Shown in pieces: positions 14,101 through 27,437 of a DNA stretch of 64,000 bases; positions within the stretch are counted from its first letter, which is position 1, and each line of letters opens with the position of its first letter. Made by a program: the position numbers and the translations under genes. Below the pieces are notes generated by a model that did no database searches, was not told the DNA's origin, and was given only the letters and a program-made list of their open reading frames with translations. Origin of the DNA: Bradysia coprophila (taxonomy: Eukaryota > Arthropoda > Insecta > Diptera > Sciaridae). The DNA is taken from positions 14,354,001 to 14,418,000 of the forward strand of contig NW_023503493.1 in the NCBI RefSeq assembly GCF_014529535.1, written 5' to 3'.

Positions 14101-15809
14101 TGCAATATTTTCACGTTATTGTCATTTCAATTTGGTTTCCTTAAGAATTATCAAAATTAATAAGTTTTAAAAGTTCGCAAACATCAATTTTCAGTACGAT
14201 CGGCTACTTCATTCAAGAGTTGTTCGACAAAAAACGATTTTCGAGGTTTCAATGACTTTCACAGGCATATCAAACATGTCTACTCGACACTGTCTAGAGA
14301 GAAAACTACATCTGGCACACGAAAGTCCGAGCTTTTAAAAGAGCCGTAGATATTGAAAGTCTTTCGATTGGTCGAACTTTTCACGAATTTACTCAAAAGT
14401 TACAAAAAATCGTCGGTTTTTAAGGATGAAATTTTATGGTCGAATTGTTTGGTTGTTCTCGCTACATTTTTCATTGAATCTTTGACTGTTTTTAAATCGT
14501 TCATAGAATGTAATGAAGACATCAAAACGTCGAACCGACCACAACTTTTCATTCCATTGAAAGCTTTTTCAGGTGTCAACCAGATCCATTCTATCCGTTT
14601 AAACACTAAAATTTTACTAAAATTTCCTTTAGCCGTGCGACCTGCAGAACCTCGCTATGTTTGTCCTCTCCTCCGAACGGGGAGGCAGATGACGGAGACT
14701 ATGCAACATTAAGAGGACCGGGTGGTGATTTGCTGCATCTCAGCGATCTGGGAGCACATTGTGACATGGCCGATGATACGTCCGAAGAGGGCAAATTGTT
14801 GGAATCGGTGCGAGACGACAGTGTCACATATGCTTCAACTCGCGATTTGGAGCCACCACATATACCGACAGCAGAACCGTTTATTGGCGAGCAAATGATT
14901 AGCCCATTGGCACCAGTTACGGTCACTGTGCATACAAATGAAGCACATGTGAGTATGGTTTTCAATATTTAGTTTTCCTCTATTTGGTCGAAAGACGTTT
15001 TCCCTGCCGTTGTGAACATTTCCGCATACATTTCATTACGGTAAAATATTCGCTTGCAGATTCTCACTTCAACTCCACGTTGTTTACGTCGTGCTGACTC
15101 AGGTGTTCCAACTGATTCTTTACTAACCCCACGATCCGACACCACATCCACCGAAAGTTCAACATCGCCACCTGATCGAGCACCATCGGAAACATCTTCT
15201 GGCACATCCAGTGGATCCAGTGGCGTCCATTCCGGCGAAGAACGTGATGAAGTTGCTGTCATCCGTCCACGGCCAGCGAAAGCGATTGTCAAACCACCGC
15301 AACCGGTCATCCAGGAAGAACCCTTCGGTCGGTCGACAAACATGAAGATGTCCAGTTTCAACAATCAAGATGGGAAATCGAGTGCAACGCTACCGTTATC
15401 CCGTGGTCCAGTAGATATACGAAATGATTACATAAATCATTGCAGCACAATGCCTTTACCCGTCGGTTGCCATCAGCAGCAATACCGATCGCAAATCTTT
15501 GCACCGAACAGCATTCAACGTCCACAAATGCACACGACACTGCCGAACGGACTGCGCTATTCGAATGTTACGAGTCAGAATTTCTTGCGACGAATGCCGC
15601 ACGTTAAGAATGCCGAATCACCGTACGGCATTTTGGGGCTGGGAGCTGGTCATCACACGTTCTCCAAACTGTTACACGATCCGTTGATGTGTCATAGTAT
15701 GGTTGGTATGGCCATACCAGAAGATCGTGATTCGGCAAACTATTCAATGATCTCCGATCATGATCGGGAAATGTATGTGAATGGCGGTGGTGGCGGTGTT
15801 ATTAATTAA
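8106..15809 (+). CDS. tinc: Tincar, multi-pass membrane protein, C-terminal five exons
   Basis: Exons 8106-9487, 11582-11870, 11937-12225, 14633-14948 and 15060-15809; all junctions are GT-AG and phase-compatible, giving about 1,008 residues to the TAA. The first exon holds a large hydrophilic loop rich in S, K, H and G, then a conserved block (RLPSLEFLNLIISLMVWSAR) starting a membrane segment. Exons 2 and 3 encode further hydrophobic helices (NAVVTISLFILSTILVISSS; VTHLFLWIVLWLGLTAKRRW). The last two exons form a long low-complexity tail. The order of helices and motifs matches what I recall of Drosophila tincar, a polytopic protein expressed in heart and nervous system. The exon 4 acceptor could also be at 14647. 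Upstream exons for several helices are missing, so the gene is 5'-partial here. The identity rests on remembered similarity. Confidence 0.78.
10356..10556. mobile_element. MITE-like inverted repeat, family of 42152-42382
   Basis: The ends (GTGAAACTTCAGCATGAATT and the complement of AATTCATGATGAAATTTCAC) are imperfect inverted repeats. The interior shares TTTTCAGCTGAT, a CACGTGCGTGTGGTAGTGGTA core and AAACAGTTTTGATTG with the element at 42152. It lies in the tinc intron and has no coding capacity. Confidence 0.6.
10739..10917. mobile_element. hAT-type MITE, 179 bp, with 8-bp target duplication
   Basis: Termini CAGTGCCTATATTCGCG and CGCGAATATAGGCACTG are perfect inverted repeats beginning CAGTG, typical of hAT elements. 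AGACGAAT is duplicated directly at both sides (10731-10738 and 10918-10925), the 8-bp target-site length of hAT transposases. The interior is built of repeated TTTTCNCGAATTT-like words in both orientations. It lies inside the tinc intron. Confidence 0.85.
11118..11290. repeat. Cluster of short palindromic repeats
   Basis: Several direct and inverted copies of GCAGGCGCCTG and CCTGCCAATAGCAT words, joined by repeated TTTTTCCTTTTAC spacers, in the tinc intron. Likely a rearranged foldback element. No target duplication was resolved. Confidence 0.5.
13509..13581. mobile_element. Short MITE of the CAACGCACTTCAAG family
   Basis: The ends are CAACGCACTTCAAG and CTTGAAGTGCGTTG, flanked by near-identical ATAAAAG and TTAAAAG. 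Longer relatives are at 54150-54313 and 54636-54797 and share GTGCTAT and GCCAAATAGAGT inside. Located in the tinc intron. Confidence 0.6.
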
Positions 15810-17304
15810 TTTCAATGGTCGGTATGTTTGTAGATACAATTTTTCTTTTCTATTTTCTGTTCATCAGCATATAGAATTGGATGTGATGATAATTTTGTTG
15901 TCTTGATTTTGAATCAATGTTCCGTTGTACATAAAGAATTAAACTTCATTTGCAATGCAAACGGTTTCGGTTGGAATGAGTTGATGAAAAAGAAAATTTA
16001 ATTTCGAAACAACTGCCAGGGCTATTCTCAAGGCGTAGAAATCACGCACAACAACACAATCAATTTAGCAAAAATTAGCGGAGAGTTAATCCATTACATC
16101 ATTTCGACAAGCTGGATTGGTTTATATTATCATGCCTGGCATTGGAGGTATGAAATCTTGTGTTGAAAAAACGATGATTCGGACGACAGCATTAACAAGT
16201 TTTTGCTCGTTGTTGATGAACCTTGTTTTTACTCGAAACCATCGGTCTTTTTATCACCCTTCTTAACTACAGTGGCTACAGTGGTAGTCAGTGATATGGT
16301 TTTGTTATACTCATTATACCGCTTCACATTTCCAATCCTTTCAATAAATAAATTTTTGCGGAGAGGCATTTCGAGTTCTATAAAATTGGATTGGAGTGTT
16401 GTTGTGATGGCAAGTTAACAGAAATTTTACAACTCATCGACGTAAAAGAAAAAGCTTTTTTAAATCGTCGCTAAGAAGTAGAAATCATACGTAGAAAGCA
16501 GCGACATCTGTTTGATCGTGAAAAACGCCAATACTACCGATTCGATCACTGATCGCTTAGAACACGCTATCTCTCTGATCAACTTCGTTCAATTCTGGCA
16601 TAATTCCATCGAACTCCAACGATTCCGTTGAACTTTGAAAATTCCCATTGTAACGCCGAGAATTCATTCTAAAATGCCGTTTACATTGTCCCACAAAATT
16701 CCTTCGGAAACAGAATTACCCCATGCAGATGAGTGCACGTTCATAATATTCATGGAATTTATACCATTCACAGAGATGACAAGCTTGTTGTCGTGAAAGT
16801 ATTCTATAGCTAGAATTGTCTTTTCTTATAAAGTTGTATGGGAAATGGGAAACCGGTTGTTGTGTTGTGCGGTTTATTTGTAAAGGATTTTCCATTTTCC
16901 GTTTTAATGTTGTTGTCAAAACGGAATATTCGAGATGATGATAATAAGCTGCAAAGACTGATATAAGTGTATTATACACTATAATAGTGGAGCTATCAAT
17001 TCTTTCTTTAAAGAAAATTTTCTATATTCTCGTGAACACAGCGAAATTGTAAACGTCGAATGCAGAAGTATAGTCATCAAACTCGCTAGTCGATTGCTGG
17101 TTTAATTATTTTTTACAAGACGGCGGATCATTGTGAAATTGGAAAAGTTAAACACCATGCATTGGTGGCGTTACACAAGGCTGTGTTGAGTTATTTTCTA
17201 TGGAAAATGATGGACGCCACATCCCCAACACATTATGCATCCCTGATTCAACATTGTATGTTTTAACATGGGAAAAATGTAAAATTCCGATATACGTATA
17301 GAAC

Positions 17305-17520
17305 GAGTACGATTTATAAGCGAGACAGAAATATTACATCTCCTACGCACAATGTACGTTTCAGTCGTAAAATTTTACTCGTGTAAAGTACGAATGAGTC
17401 AACCATCGGTCTTGTTGTCATTAGTTGTAAATTTTGCAAACAGTACGTAAAATTTTACGACTTAAACGTGCATTGTGCGTTTGAGATGTAACACTTGTGT
17501 CTCGGACATAAATTGTGCTC
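17305..17520. mobile_element. MITE-like inverted repeat, 216 bp
   Basis: Long imperfect arms: GAGTACGATTTATAAGCGAG pairs with the far end (CTCGGACATAAATTGTGCTC), and inner TTACATCTC, GCACAATGTACGTTT and GTAAAATTTTAC segments pair with their complements. No clear target duplication was seen. Confidence 0.6.
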
Positions 17521-20500
17521 ATCCCCTATGCATAACATCGGTAGGTCTTTTACGTTTTTTCAATGTATGTTTAAACTGTTATATCACATGTTAAGCGTTG
17601 TTTGAATACAAAGGACGTTACAGTATTCGTTCGTCGTCGTTTGGAAAACTTGCGTGAATTTTTCCTCGGTATTTTAATACAGTAGACTACGTCCTTGCTG
17701 CTTCAAAATTTGTTGTTTTGATTAGTGGTAGGTTTGTAGCCTGGACGCCAATGCCAGGGATGTATAATCCACTAGTCGAAACAACAAGAACTTTTACGTT
17801 TTGTATGTTACTCATTGCACCCCCGGGAAATGAGCCATTTCGTTGCTTATATGAAATCGGCGTCAGAACTTATTTTGCAGGAGCTTAGCGAGTAAATAGT
17901 ATATTACATACTGGTTTGGAGATTCTTATTTTGACAATTCAGATCGAGCCGACGACGAGGGGTGCAAACGAGTCAAAATTAATATCTCCAAACCATTACG
18001 TAGTATATTTCAGTCGCGAAGGCTTTTCGGAAACTAAATTTAACGCTAGTGAAAGAAAAGAAGCTTCCATGAGACGTAGCCAGTAAAACGTTTTTCGGAG
18101 TTTGTTCCGAATATTTATAACCTACGATCAGAGGTTCGTTATTATTATTATTTTTTTAATTGTTTATCTGACCAACCGAACCAATAAATACAAAAATCTA
18201 AATTAAAAAGGAGAAAGTTGTGCATATCTAAATACAGAAAATATAAAAAAACAGAATAACAAAAAAAAACGTAAAATTAACCAAAATGTTTCATATCTAA
18301 AATAAAATTTTATATGCAATTTACACAATTATATAAATAAAATGGAAAACTCTTTTTATCAGAATGCAAATTTTCATGGCATCAAATCATTTTATATACA
18401 CAAGAACAACAAACGACAAAAAAAAACAATTTTAAAAAATGAGAAATAAATTTCTTTTTTGAAATCTCAATGAAAGTATATTTAAAAGATTTAGCAACTG
18501 ACAATACATATTCGATACATTTCAAAAAGCTGGGAAACTCAACAACCGAAAATAACTCAAAATGATGCAGGTATTTTATGAAATAGATTCGCCGGAGCAA
18601 GTGTGTGGCTCATTTTGTAAAAGTTTTTTTTTTTTAAATTATCAACCAGTGGATGTATACTCAGTTCAGATTTATCGGAATGTTTCCTGATTACCCAAAC
18701 GACTCCTCACTTTAAACACCGATACATCATCTTATACAGTAATTAGTACATAGATGCCAACATAGCCCAGTACATACGTTCAGGATGTGATATTCGTAAC
18801 AATATATCCCTAATCACCCACGACCCAAACTTTATCGCCAGCAGAAATGTATATTCGATCTAGATTGTGAGTGTGGAAATATAAGATTCTTCCACACAGC
18901 TAATGAACCAGTGCGGAACATATTGCATTTCCGCATTTTTTTCAAAAGTAGTTATAATTCAAAATATTCCTCGAAATAAAAATTCGTCCGCCTTCGCGGT
19001 ATTTGAACCCCAGAACCTCGAGTACATAAGGAAAATTCGCACTAGTTCTGAAAAAATCAACATTTCAAAACTTGGTGTTTCAAGATACTTTTTTCTCTGT
19101 GACAAATAAAACAGATTGGATAACGTATCAATCTCTACTTTAGTGAAGGCATTTGGTTTTAAGTTATCCAGCACCATTTGCAGATGATAAAGATCGTAAT
19201 ATTTGCTCGAATCGATATCGGTAGTACGCGATTTTTGTAATTTACTGGAACTTTTCTACTTTTCGACACAAGGTGTTTTTTTCTATACTAGTGCTACAAA
19301 ATGATGGGAAATGTTGTTCACATGTAACAAGATGGGATTGTTATTAGGAGTAGAGATTTGTAATCTCTGAATCAGTTGAAAGTATCTGGATATGGGATGG
19401 CGATGACTGGAAAAACAACTTTTGCACCACTTCGAATAGACCTTGGTAGAGACTCCTCAAGAATGAAGTTGTAAATGTCCATTCAAACGTTCTGGGAAAT
19501 GTCTGAGAATAAATTCTAATGTGACAGGGAGTCTGACAAAAAAAAAACTTTTACAAAATTGCCACACCCTCTCCTGGATAGCCAACTACATTTAGTAATT
19601 ATTCGCAAATAAAAACAATATTTTAGGCGCTGAAATATATAAGAAGAAACTTTCGATTTACAAAAAAAAAGAAAATACTACCGCAGAATCTTAGAATCGT
19701 AGCAGTGATGGATTCCGCGGAATTCCGTGTCTCAATAGGAACAAAGATATCTTTATATTATACCGAATTATGTTACCCGAATCGATAAGAGAGTCAAGAG
19801 AATGATAAATGTAAATAGAAGTAACTAAAGAATGGTAGAATTTAAATGAAAATTAGAAGAGAAATGGGAAGAAATGCGAAACGTAACGCCATTTTGTATT
19901 GATATATAGATGGAAGAGCATAACAATACAATTTTTTGTACATAAAGACTGATTAGAAATATTTTTTGTAAATTATTTATTAAAACTCAGTTAAACAAAA
20001 GGAAAACTTTTTATTCACAAAACCATATAAAAATCTAAAACTAAAATCTTGTTATATGTTCAACGCGTTTTCTTAAAACAATAATTATGAACCTGCACAA
20101 ACTTTGTTTACGTTTCTTTAATTAACAAAATATTAATTGTAATGACAAGCGTGAATCGAATTTTCTGTTACACTTTTTGATGAGTATCCAACAAGGGTTT
20201 AATCCTTCAGTAATGGAAAATCATCTACTATTAACAGCAATGACGAAAATGAGTGACGAAGTCCGAATAATATGGTCTTCGTCGACATTTCAAACAAAAG
20301 AAGTAATAGATTTAATGATTACACATGGCGATTTGTTTGCCGTTTTTTGATGGTTAATCTACGATTCATTGAAAATGTTAAATTCGATAAACTTATAAGC
20401 CTAACGATAAATTTATGACCGCTTTTTTGAATTGAATTGTCGAAAATTATATCTCTGCGAAAAATTAGAATTTCTAATCTCAGAAAGTTGATTTCGAATA

Positions 20501-21873
20501 ATTGGAATTTTGTCAAAATTTGAGCCAACCAAGTTTGTATAAAAACTAGCGTCAGCTGCTTTAACAGCTACTGCACTCATGCATTTTACAGACGCATACG
20601 TGTGACTATTACATCCCTATTAAAACGTACAAGCATTGTGCTGGTATGTGAGTGGACCAGTTAGTAAAACAGCTGAGTCAAATGTCAATACAAATTTGGT
20701 AGACTTTAACTGTATTAAACAACCTCGATTCGTAATAAGCATAATGATTGATTACAGCGTCCAACTTATATCGGGGAAATATTCTAATATTCTAATTTTT
20801 TTCAAAATAAACGGAATCAGAATATTGACAGAAATTTATGGTAAAATATTTATCCACAACTCCACCTGCCCAATAGGTTCTTGTAAAGATTACTAAAATG
20901 AAGCATATTCTTAGGGATTCAAATTTTCGACAAAGGCTCCTACCGAGTGCGATATATGTACTAACTCAACTTTTTTTGAGGGAATTTCGTCAATCTCATT
21001 TTATACACGATTTTATGTAAACTCTGTTTTAGAAGAATTTTTTGACTGTATTGTCTAATGATGAATGAAATGATGGAAACATAGATTCGTTGTAGCTGGT
21101 TTGTTATACTTAACAATTTATTTCTCGCACAAAAATATAACTGCCAACCAATCAATAACTTACAAAAATGAAAATCTCAATTTTTTTTTATTTAAAAACT
21201 GTATGTAAATTGAAATATGTGTCGTTAATATATATAAAAATGGAAACTTTAGATATTTATATCAGTGCTGCAACAACAACAAAAATATAAATTAAAGAAA
21301 CTAAGAAAGGAACAAATTTAAAACATTATATTGCGCATAAATAACGTAACAACAATAAAAAAAAGAAACTTAAGATAAAGTAAAGCATAAAAACAAAACT
21401 AAAAGATTAATGATAAAAACAAAGCTTAAAATCAGGTAAATAATTTTTGTACACAACAAACAAACAAAAAGAACAACAACAACAACTAAAAACTTCTTCA
21501 ACTATTGTTGATAGATGTTCTGGTTGCGAATTTTCGATTATTATTTTATAAAAAAAAAGAAATGAAAAATTATAAACAAAACATGTTAGCATAAATATTC
21601 ATAACAAATAAACCACCGCTTTATGTAAAATTGAAAATAGTTTTGATTCGTTACAAACACGATGCTGAAATAAAGGAATTCCTTGGCTTGCGGGTCGAAA
21701 TCCGCACTTTTTATCAATTTTAATGAACTTTTGACGGCTCTAATACGTAATGGTTATTTGTTTACCAAGTGGAGGAAATAGGAAATTGAAACAGAAGTGT
21801 CACTTTGCGGCCAGAGGGAATCGAACACATGGGTTTTCATCCGTGCATGGGGTGGAAAACCGTTTTTATCCAC

Positions 21874-22310
21874 GAAACCAAAGCACCTAGCAGGGTAATA
21901 GAGATTTTGTGGTGTCAAATAGAGTAGTTTTTAGTACGAGTTGCCATTTACATTATATTAGACAGGAGTCGCCGTGAGATGCCGCATTGGAGGCAAATTT
22001 GAAAACGAAAAAGTGGTTACTGCGAAGGGTTTTCATTTAACTTTTATTAAAGAATTTACATTCAGTTACGTAATTTAGTTATTTGTATGCAGACTGCTAA
22101 CGTGATGTTAGATTATTTGTTAAAATAATGTACATTTCAGTGATCATATTTTCATTGAAAGAACGTTCATGCCTATTTTTCGAATATATCTTGGCTCTTA
22201 CCGCATTTTTAAGAGTGTAAAAATCTTATAAAATAAAAATGACATTTGACACTGCCAAAATTACCTACTTTATTTTTTTCTATTACCCTGCTTGGTGTTT
22301 TGACGAAACT
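21874..22310. repeat. Probable TIR element with AGCAGGGTAATAG ends
   Basis: AGCAGGGTAATAGAGA at the left faces TCTATTACCCTGCT at the right. Flanking CAAAGCACC and GGTGTTTTG also pair, and GTGTCAAAT recurs inside both arms. Boundaries are approximate. Confidence 0.45.
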
Positions 22311-22857
22311 AACAGATCAACAAATTGTTTCACCATTTTCAATAGCAATACAAAGTGACAGTTGCAAAGAGAAAACTAACTCTTGTTCACATCCCTTGAA
22401 GAAACAATAAGTGAGAAAATAAAAATGTTCGGAGAGAGTGTCAACAAAACGTGTCATCTTCTCACCGCATTTGAGTGGAGAAAATAAGGTTATTCACGCA
22501 GTACAGATGAAAAATCCATTATGAAACTCGGGATAAAAGTGTAAAGTAACGTTTTCGTGTGTTAACACGAAAAGTCAACCGAGTGAAAAGCCCGAGTGAC
22601 TAATAAAGCATTTAACACCGAGTTGTAGCAGCGGCATTGCAGTTTCCGGAAGTTTCACTTTTCATCAATGAACTGAATTATATTTTAGGTGTGACGCGCG
22701 AAAAATCTTATTTTTCATGATGTGAGAAAATGGAGTAAAGAAAAGAAACTTGACACTTCAAGTATTTTCTCCCAATGAAATAAATTCTCTTCTGAATTGT
22801 TAAATTCGCTCGCGTCTTTCGTTGATTTATTTGTTCCCTAAAAGCACACTAGTCATT

Positions 22858-22969
22858 TGTGTACCTGTTTTGGACGATTGATTTTAGGCAATTTCGCGAG
22901 TTGTAGGCCGAACGGAGTGAGGCTTACAAGCGAAAGTGCCTAAAATCAATCGTCCAAAACAGGTACACA
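22858..22969. repeat. Perfect palindrome with 33-bp arms
   Basis: TGTGTACCTGTTTTGGACGA continues for 33 bp (22858-22890) and is exactly mirrored at 22937-22969. The loop contains GGCCGAACGGAGTGAGGC, a word type (CGGAGTGAG / GAGCGGAGCGAG) that recurs in other foldback repeats of the window, e.g. 59097-59197. Confidence 0.75.
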
Positions 22970-23413
22970 TGTGAATTTTCATGCAAAAGGGCAGAAAACC
23001 TGAGAAAATTTGAAAAATTTCCCTCATTTTCGGCCCCGAAGCATGAAAATGAAATACGTAGTCATCTCGGAGAAGAATATAAAATTCCAAATCGAGATAT
23101 TACTCTTTTTCACAGACAGGAGTCGAATTTGCCAGAATATGAGCGATGTCATTTTTTAAGCAGAAATAACGTCATATTCCATTGAGATAAATGTTTCGCA
23201 TATTGAAAATCGGACCATCAAAATTGGTACGTGATCTTTTGGAAAGAGCCAATATCATGTTATCGACCACAAAGACAATAATTAGCAGTGAGCTCTGGTT
23301 CGTGCACATTTATTCATGTGTGTGTGCGTTACAAAAATTGTATGAAGTAATAGATTTTGCTTTTTAACCGTGAACTGCAATAGACGAAAGCGTTTAAATG
23401 AATTTTATTTAAA

Positions 23414-23614
23414 CCAGCGTTACAATAGTACCACTCTTTTAGTTCCACTTTTTTCGTAAAAGAAAAAAGTGGAACTATCTTCACGCCGCATATATGCAGC
23501 GTTATACAAGTGGAGCTATTGTAACGTTGCATATATGCAGCGTGACAATAGTTCCACTTTTTCCCTTTTACCGAAAAAAGTGGAACTAAAAGAGTGGTAC
23601 TATTGTAACGCTGG
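23414..23614. mobile_element. MITE, 201 bp, with 11-bp target duplication
   Basis: Inverted ends CCAGCGTTACAATAGTACC / GGTACTATTGTAACGCTGG, and TTTTATTTAAA repeated directly on both sides (23403-23413, 23615-23625). A target duplication of 9-11 bp suggests a Mutator-like transposase. Arms are nearly perfect over about 50 bp, with a second palindrome around GCATATATGCAGCG in the middle. Confidence 0.85.
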
Positions 23615-24450
23615 TTTTATTTAAACAGTTGGTGCAGATGGCAGGGCAAGTGATAACACTTACACTACGATGATATTGTTATGATGAAACGTAATGCCCA
23701 AAAAAAGTAACCTCAATATGTACTCAGAGTGACTCGGAGCAATATTGTATGTGTTAATGATATGCTCAATAACGAAATGTATTTGTATTCAGTCCGGTAA
23801 ATATTCTCCGCATAATTTTTTTATTATTTTGTATCCACAGCTCCATTACAACATAAACTTGTAATCAACTAATGAACTGTGAAGCAACTGATAAAATTGT
23901 TAACATTACAGTACTTCACTATAATATGGTCACACATAAGTCAACCAAAAGTTATCTACATTGTTTAGGCACAATACCCTGCGTATAATATTGACCAATT
24001 TCGTATAATGGAAATTGATTACGAGTACGAGATTCGTTTTGCCATGTTTTTGAATTTCGATTGCAGATTATGCCAGAACTCTGACTTCCGATGACAAAAT
24101 ATCCTTGTTTTAAAAACAAACTTAATACAGGTTACTTCCGTCCCACTGTGGTTCTCAACGTTTCAGCAAATCATCTGTTATCGGCAGCAATGTCAAAAGT
24201 AAACCATGGCCAGCAAAAGAAATTTATTTTGACCTGATTTGACCAGTTCAAGAAATTTTCATAATTTCGAGAATTTTATAGATAGACTCTTGAAAATTCT
24301 CAAAATTCCAAGTTCAAGATATTTTCAGGTTAATCCGATCCGACTAATCCAAGCCATAAAATGTATACAAAAACAAACGAGGTAAAGAATTTGTATCAAA
24401 CATTTAGGTAATATTAAACGAAAGAAGTAAAAGATTTTAGGATTATATCG

Positions 24451-24594
24451 GGGGTAGGGTAGTCTCGCACACCACACAATTCATGGTGTGCGAGACTCAC
24501 CTCTAAATAGTGAATCTCGCACAATCATGACTTTTCGTTATATGTCGTAAAAGGACGCATACTATGGTTCGCGTGTGCGAGATTCCCCGACACC
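24451..24594. mobile_element. MITE, 144 bp, GGTGT-GGGGAATCTCGC end family
   Basis: The right end reads GCGAGATTCCCCGACACC and the left GGGGTAGGGTAGTCTCGC. TTATATCG is duplicated at 24443-24450 and 24595-24602. The same terminal design recurs at 55418-55537, so this is a family using 8-bp target sites. Confidence 0.75.
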
Positions 24595-26377
24595 TTATAT
24601 CGCAGTACTCTTGCCGAATGTAAAGGGTTAAATTCAATATTAAGCAGTGCCTGTTATTGTAAATTTTATTTTCTGAGCAATTAACAAAAATTGCCGAAAT
24701 ATACCAAACATTTTCTGAAGTTTTACCGATTTCGACGAAAATTGTCTGAAAATTTAACGAAAATTTAGTGAAATTTTAACGAAAATTTATTGACTGAAAT
24801 CTTTTTCGTTCAGCAATTTTTTTTTGTGAATATGCCCTGACTGAGCCGCACATTCCAATCCGTTTCTCATTTTTTTCTTCCTTTCTACAAACTATTTACC
24901 AAATGGAAACATTTGCCTATAAGTTGCACTAAATGTACCACCATACTGTTGCTGTGTAGTACTTTCCAACTTCCATATTCTGTACATTAGATTGCAGACA
25001 CATATAAAACAGTAAAACCGAAAATATAAATTCCGCACAGACCTTTTCGGTTATTGTTGGGAGGAAGTTATGAAAGTTATTATATGTGCACAATGTGCAC
25101 CCATATAACGTTGCTATAAACCGAATTATGTAGTCGGATAAAGGCCATGGTATGCATCTATATGGGTAATATGCAAGTATAGTATATCCCATATAGATTG
25201 CATATTACTGAAATATACCTTAAAAACTGGAAAATATGAGGAAAGTGAAACAGGTTTGGTAAGAACAAAATAATTATATTGCATGGATGTTGTTGTTTTT
25301 TCGGTTTGTCTTCGCTGTAACATTGTTTTCCGTTTAACATGTTTTATGTGACGGAAAGATTGGAAAATTTCTTGGATGGGCAAGTAGAATGGAATCGGAA
25401 AGTTTAGAGCTGAATTAATATTATAAATTCAGATAAATTTTATAGCACAAGTACACACAGTCAAATAAATATGAGTTCGCCGAAATTTTATAACGCTTTT
25501 TCATTGATGGAGTTATTCCAGTTATAAGCCCTAACTACCACCATATACTATAAAAAGTCGAATTCCGATATGAACCGATGCGATTTAATTTTTAACAACT
25601 CTTCCGATATGTCAGATTGATTGGTTGGCTATAGACTACACTCAAATTTAATTAAAAAAACAGAAAAAATGTTTAACAGTAAGCTCAAACATCGGTTTTA
25701 ATTAGAGTGAACACAATTTCCGTCTATCGGACATTGTGATGGGTGTGACGTAAACAACATTTCGCTGTGATTGATATGACAAGTAATCGTACCAGATATA
25801 TACTATACGACCTAATCTGGTTTCGAGTCTGAAGCAAAACAATAGGCAATTTTTCTCCAAATGGCGCTTACGCGTAATTAGTAGATAATACGTACTGGTT
25901 CGGAGCCGAAGGCGAGTAATGCAGCCACACAAGTCAAAATAACAATCTCCAAGCCATTACGTAGTATATTGTTGTAGCGAAAATCCCTGTAAGCGAGTTT
26001 TAACGGTCTACATAACATGGAATTCGTACACCGAAAGAATTATTTAAACACTAACATAGACCAATTATACCTAGACTGGTATTTCGTACGATAAAATGTG
26101 TTCCCAACGTCAGTTTGTATAAGATTTTTGATCTGAGGCGAAGCCGAGGTCAATAAACACACATTTATCGAACGTTTTGTGTCTTATCGACAAACGACAA
26201 GTGAGCCGTCTGGTAGTGGATGAATATTTGATATTTTTTTCTTGAAAGATCGCTCGGAATGTTTGTCTACCAAAACTTATAGACCTCTACGAAAAGACTG
26301 TGCAGTTTTTGATTTTCATTTTATTTAAAATAAATTTATTTCCCAACCGGCTGACTTCTTGAAATACTTGCAATCTC

Positions 26378-27437
26378 TTATGGCCGCACAGCAATGCCAG
26401 TCTGTTCATTTATCCAATGGATAAAGTTAGCTGTTCTCATATAACCTGACGAAACAATTAATAGTATTAATCACTCTATATCTGACGTGAATTTCAATAC
26501 AAGGAGATACCTGACGGATACAAAAGATCGCAGCCGGCAGCGGCTCCGAACGACACAACTCCGATTTGCGTCCGTACACCACCTTCCAAAATAGTCAATG
26601 GAGAACCAGAATCACCAGGACAGTGACCTTGCGTTGGACCACCACTTCCAGTTGCACAAACAACGTGATCAACTACAACGTCTGCTCCGAAGACATCACT
26701 GCATTCTCCATTCGAAATTACGCGCATACCTGCCCAGTTCAGTGTTTGGGAAGTTGAGGAGCCATGTGATGTTGTACCCCAGCCAGATACTACGGCTGAT
26801 ACGTCACGGAAAGTGGAACCAATTTGACTGTTTGTTGGTAGCCGAATAGATTGAATGGAAGGCGAGAAGGTCAGTGGAGTTGGAATCGATATGATGGCAA
26901 TATCGTTATTCAAATTCTTTGAATTGTAGTCGGGATGACTGATAGATTCGAAAGAGGTCTGAACTTGTCCACCGATAGTCGATGTGATTGATCCGAAGCG
27001 TAAATTATATTGATAATATCCTACGGCACAATGTGCAGCTGAAAAGAGAGACAAAACCATGGAGATGCATCATAAAACGTTCTGAGTGAGACTTTTACCT
27101 GTCAAGACCCATTCCGCTGAAATGATGGAACCACCACAAAGCGAAAAAGCACGACCAACCGGTGATAATACTACACATTGGTGTGGAATTTGATTTTGAT
27201 TGGCTGGTTGTCCATTTGCAATACGACCGACTATAGCTCTGGTAGCCGAATTTCTGCTAGCTGATGTTTTTGTTGATTCGCGGAATGTGGAAATTCTAAC
27301 TTTCGGAAGCTAAAGATTTGACAATTTTTTTAAATTTATTAAAATCGTTCCGTACTTTTGATCGAATCAACACTTACGCGTGCCGTAAGTCCACAAACGA
27401 ACAGAGTGCACAAGATGAGTACGAATTTCACATTCAT
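26378..27437 (-). CDS. Brachyurin-like S1A serine protease, copy A
   Basis: Four exons (27437-27378, 27309-27099, 27038-26511, 26445-26378) give 288 residues. Residues 1-20 (MNVKFVLILCTLFVCGLTAR) are a secretory signal. The zymogen cleavage site is GR|IANGQPAN. Catalytic residues: His in TAAHCA, Asp in NNDIAI, Ser in CPGDSGSPL. The residue six before the catalytic Ser is Gly, and the SFGAAAGC segment follows; this pattern is seen in brachyurin/collagenase-like and chymotrypsin-like proteases rather than trypsins (Asp there). Gly-197 of the usual GDSGGP is Ser. An AATAAA lies just after the stop. It is the inverted paralogue of 28754-29810. Probably a secreted digestive enzyme; substrate unproven. 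Confidence 0.88.

Larger units (their letters stand above)
15810..26377. other. Intergenic interval, about 10.5 kb
   Basis: No reading frame here shows a recognisable domain or a consistent exon series. The first part should include the tinc 3' UTR (a CATAAAG near 15935 could serve as a weak poly(A) signal). The rest is AT-rich DNA with the inverted-repeat elements listed separately. Confidence 0.6.

Noticed and set aside
18959-19049. Possible tRNA-like B box (GGGGTTCAAATACC, minus strand).
   Set aside because: No A box or acceptor stem in position.
21797-21905. A tRNA or tRNA-derived SINE on the minus strand (TGTTCGATTCC resembles a B box).
   Set aside because: No cloverleaf could be folded, and the upstream part is better explained as the arm of an inverted-repeat element (21874-22310).
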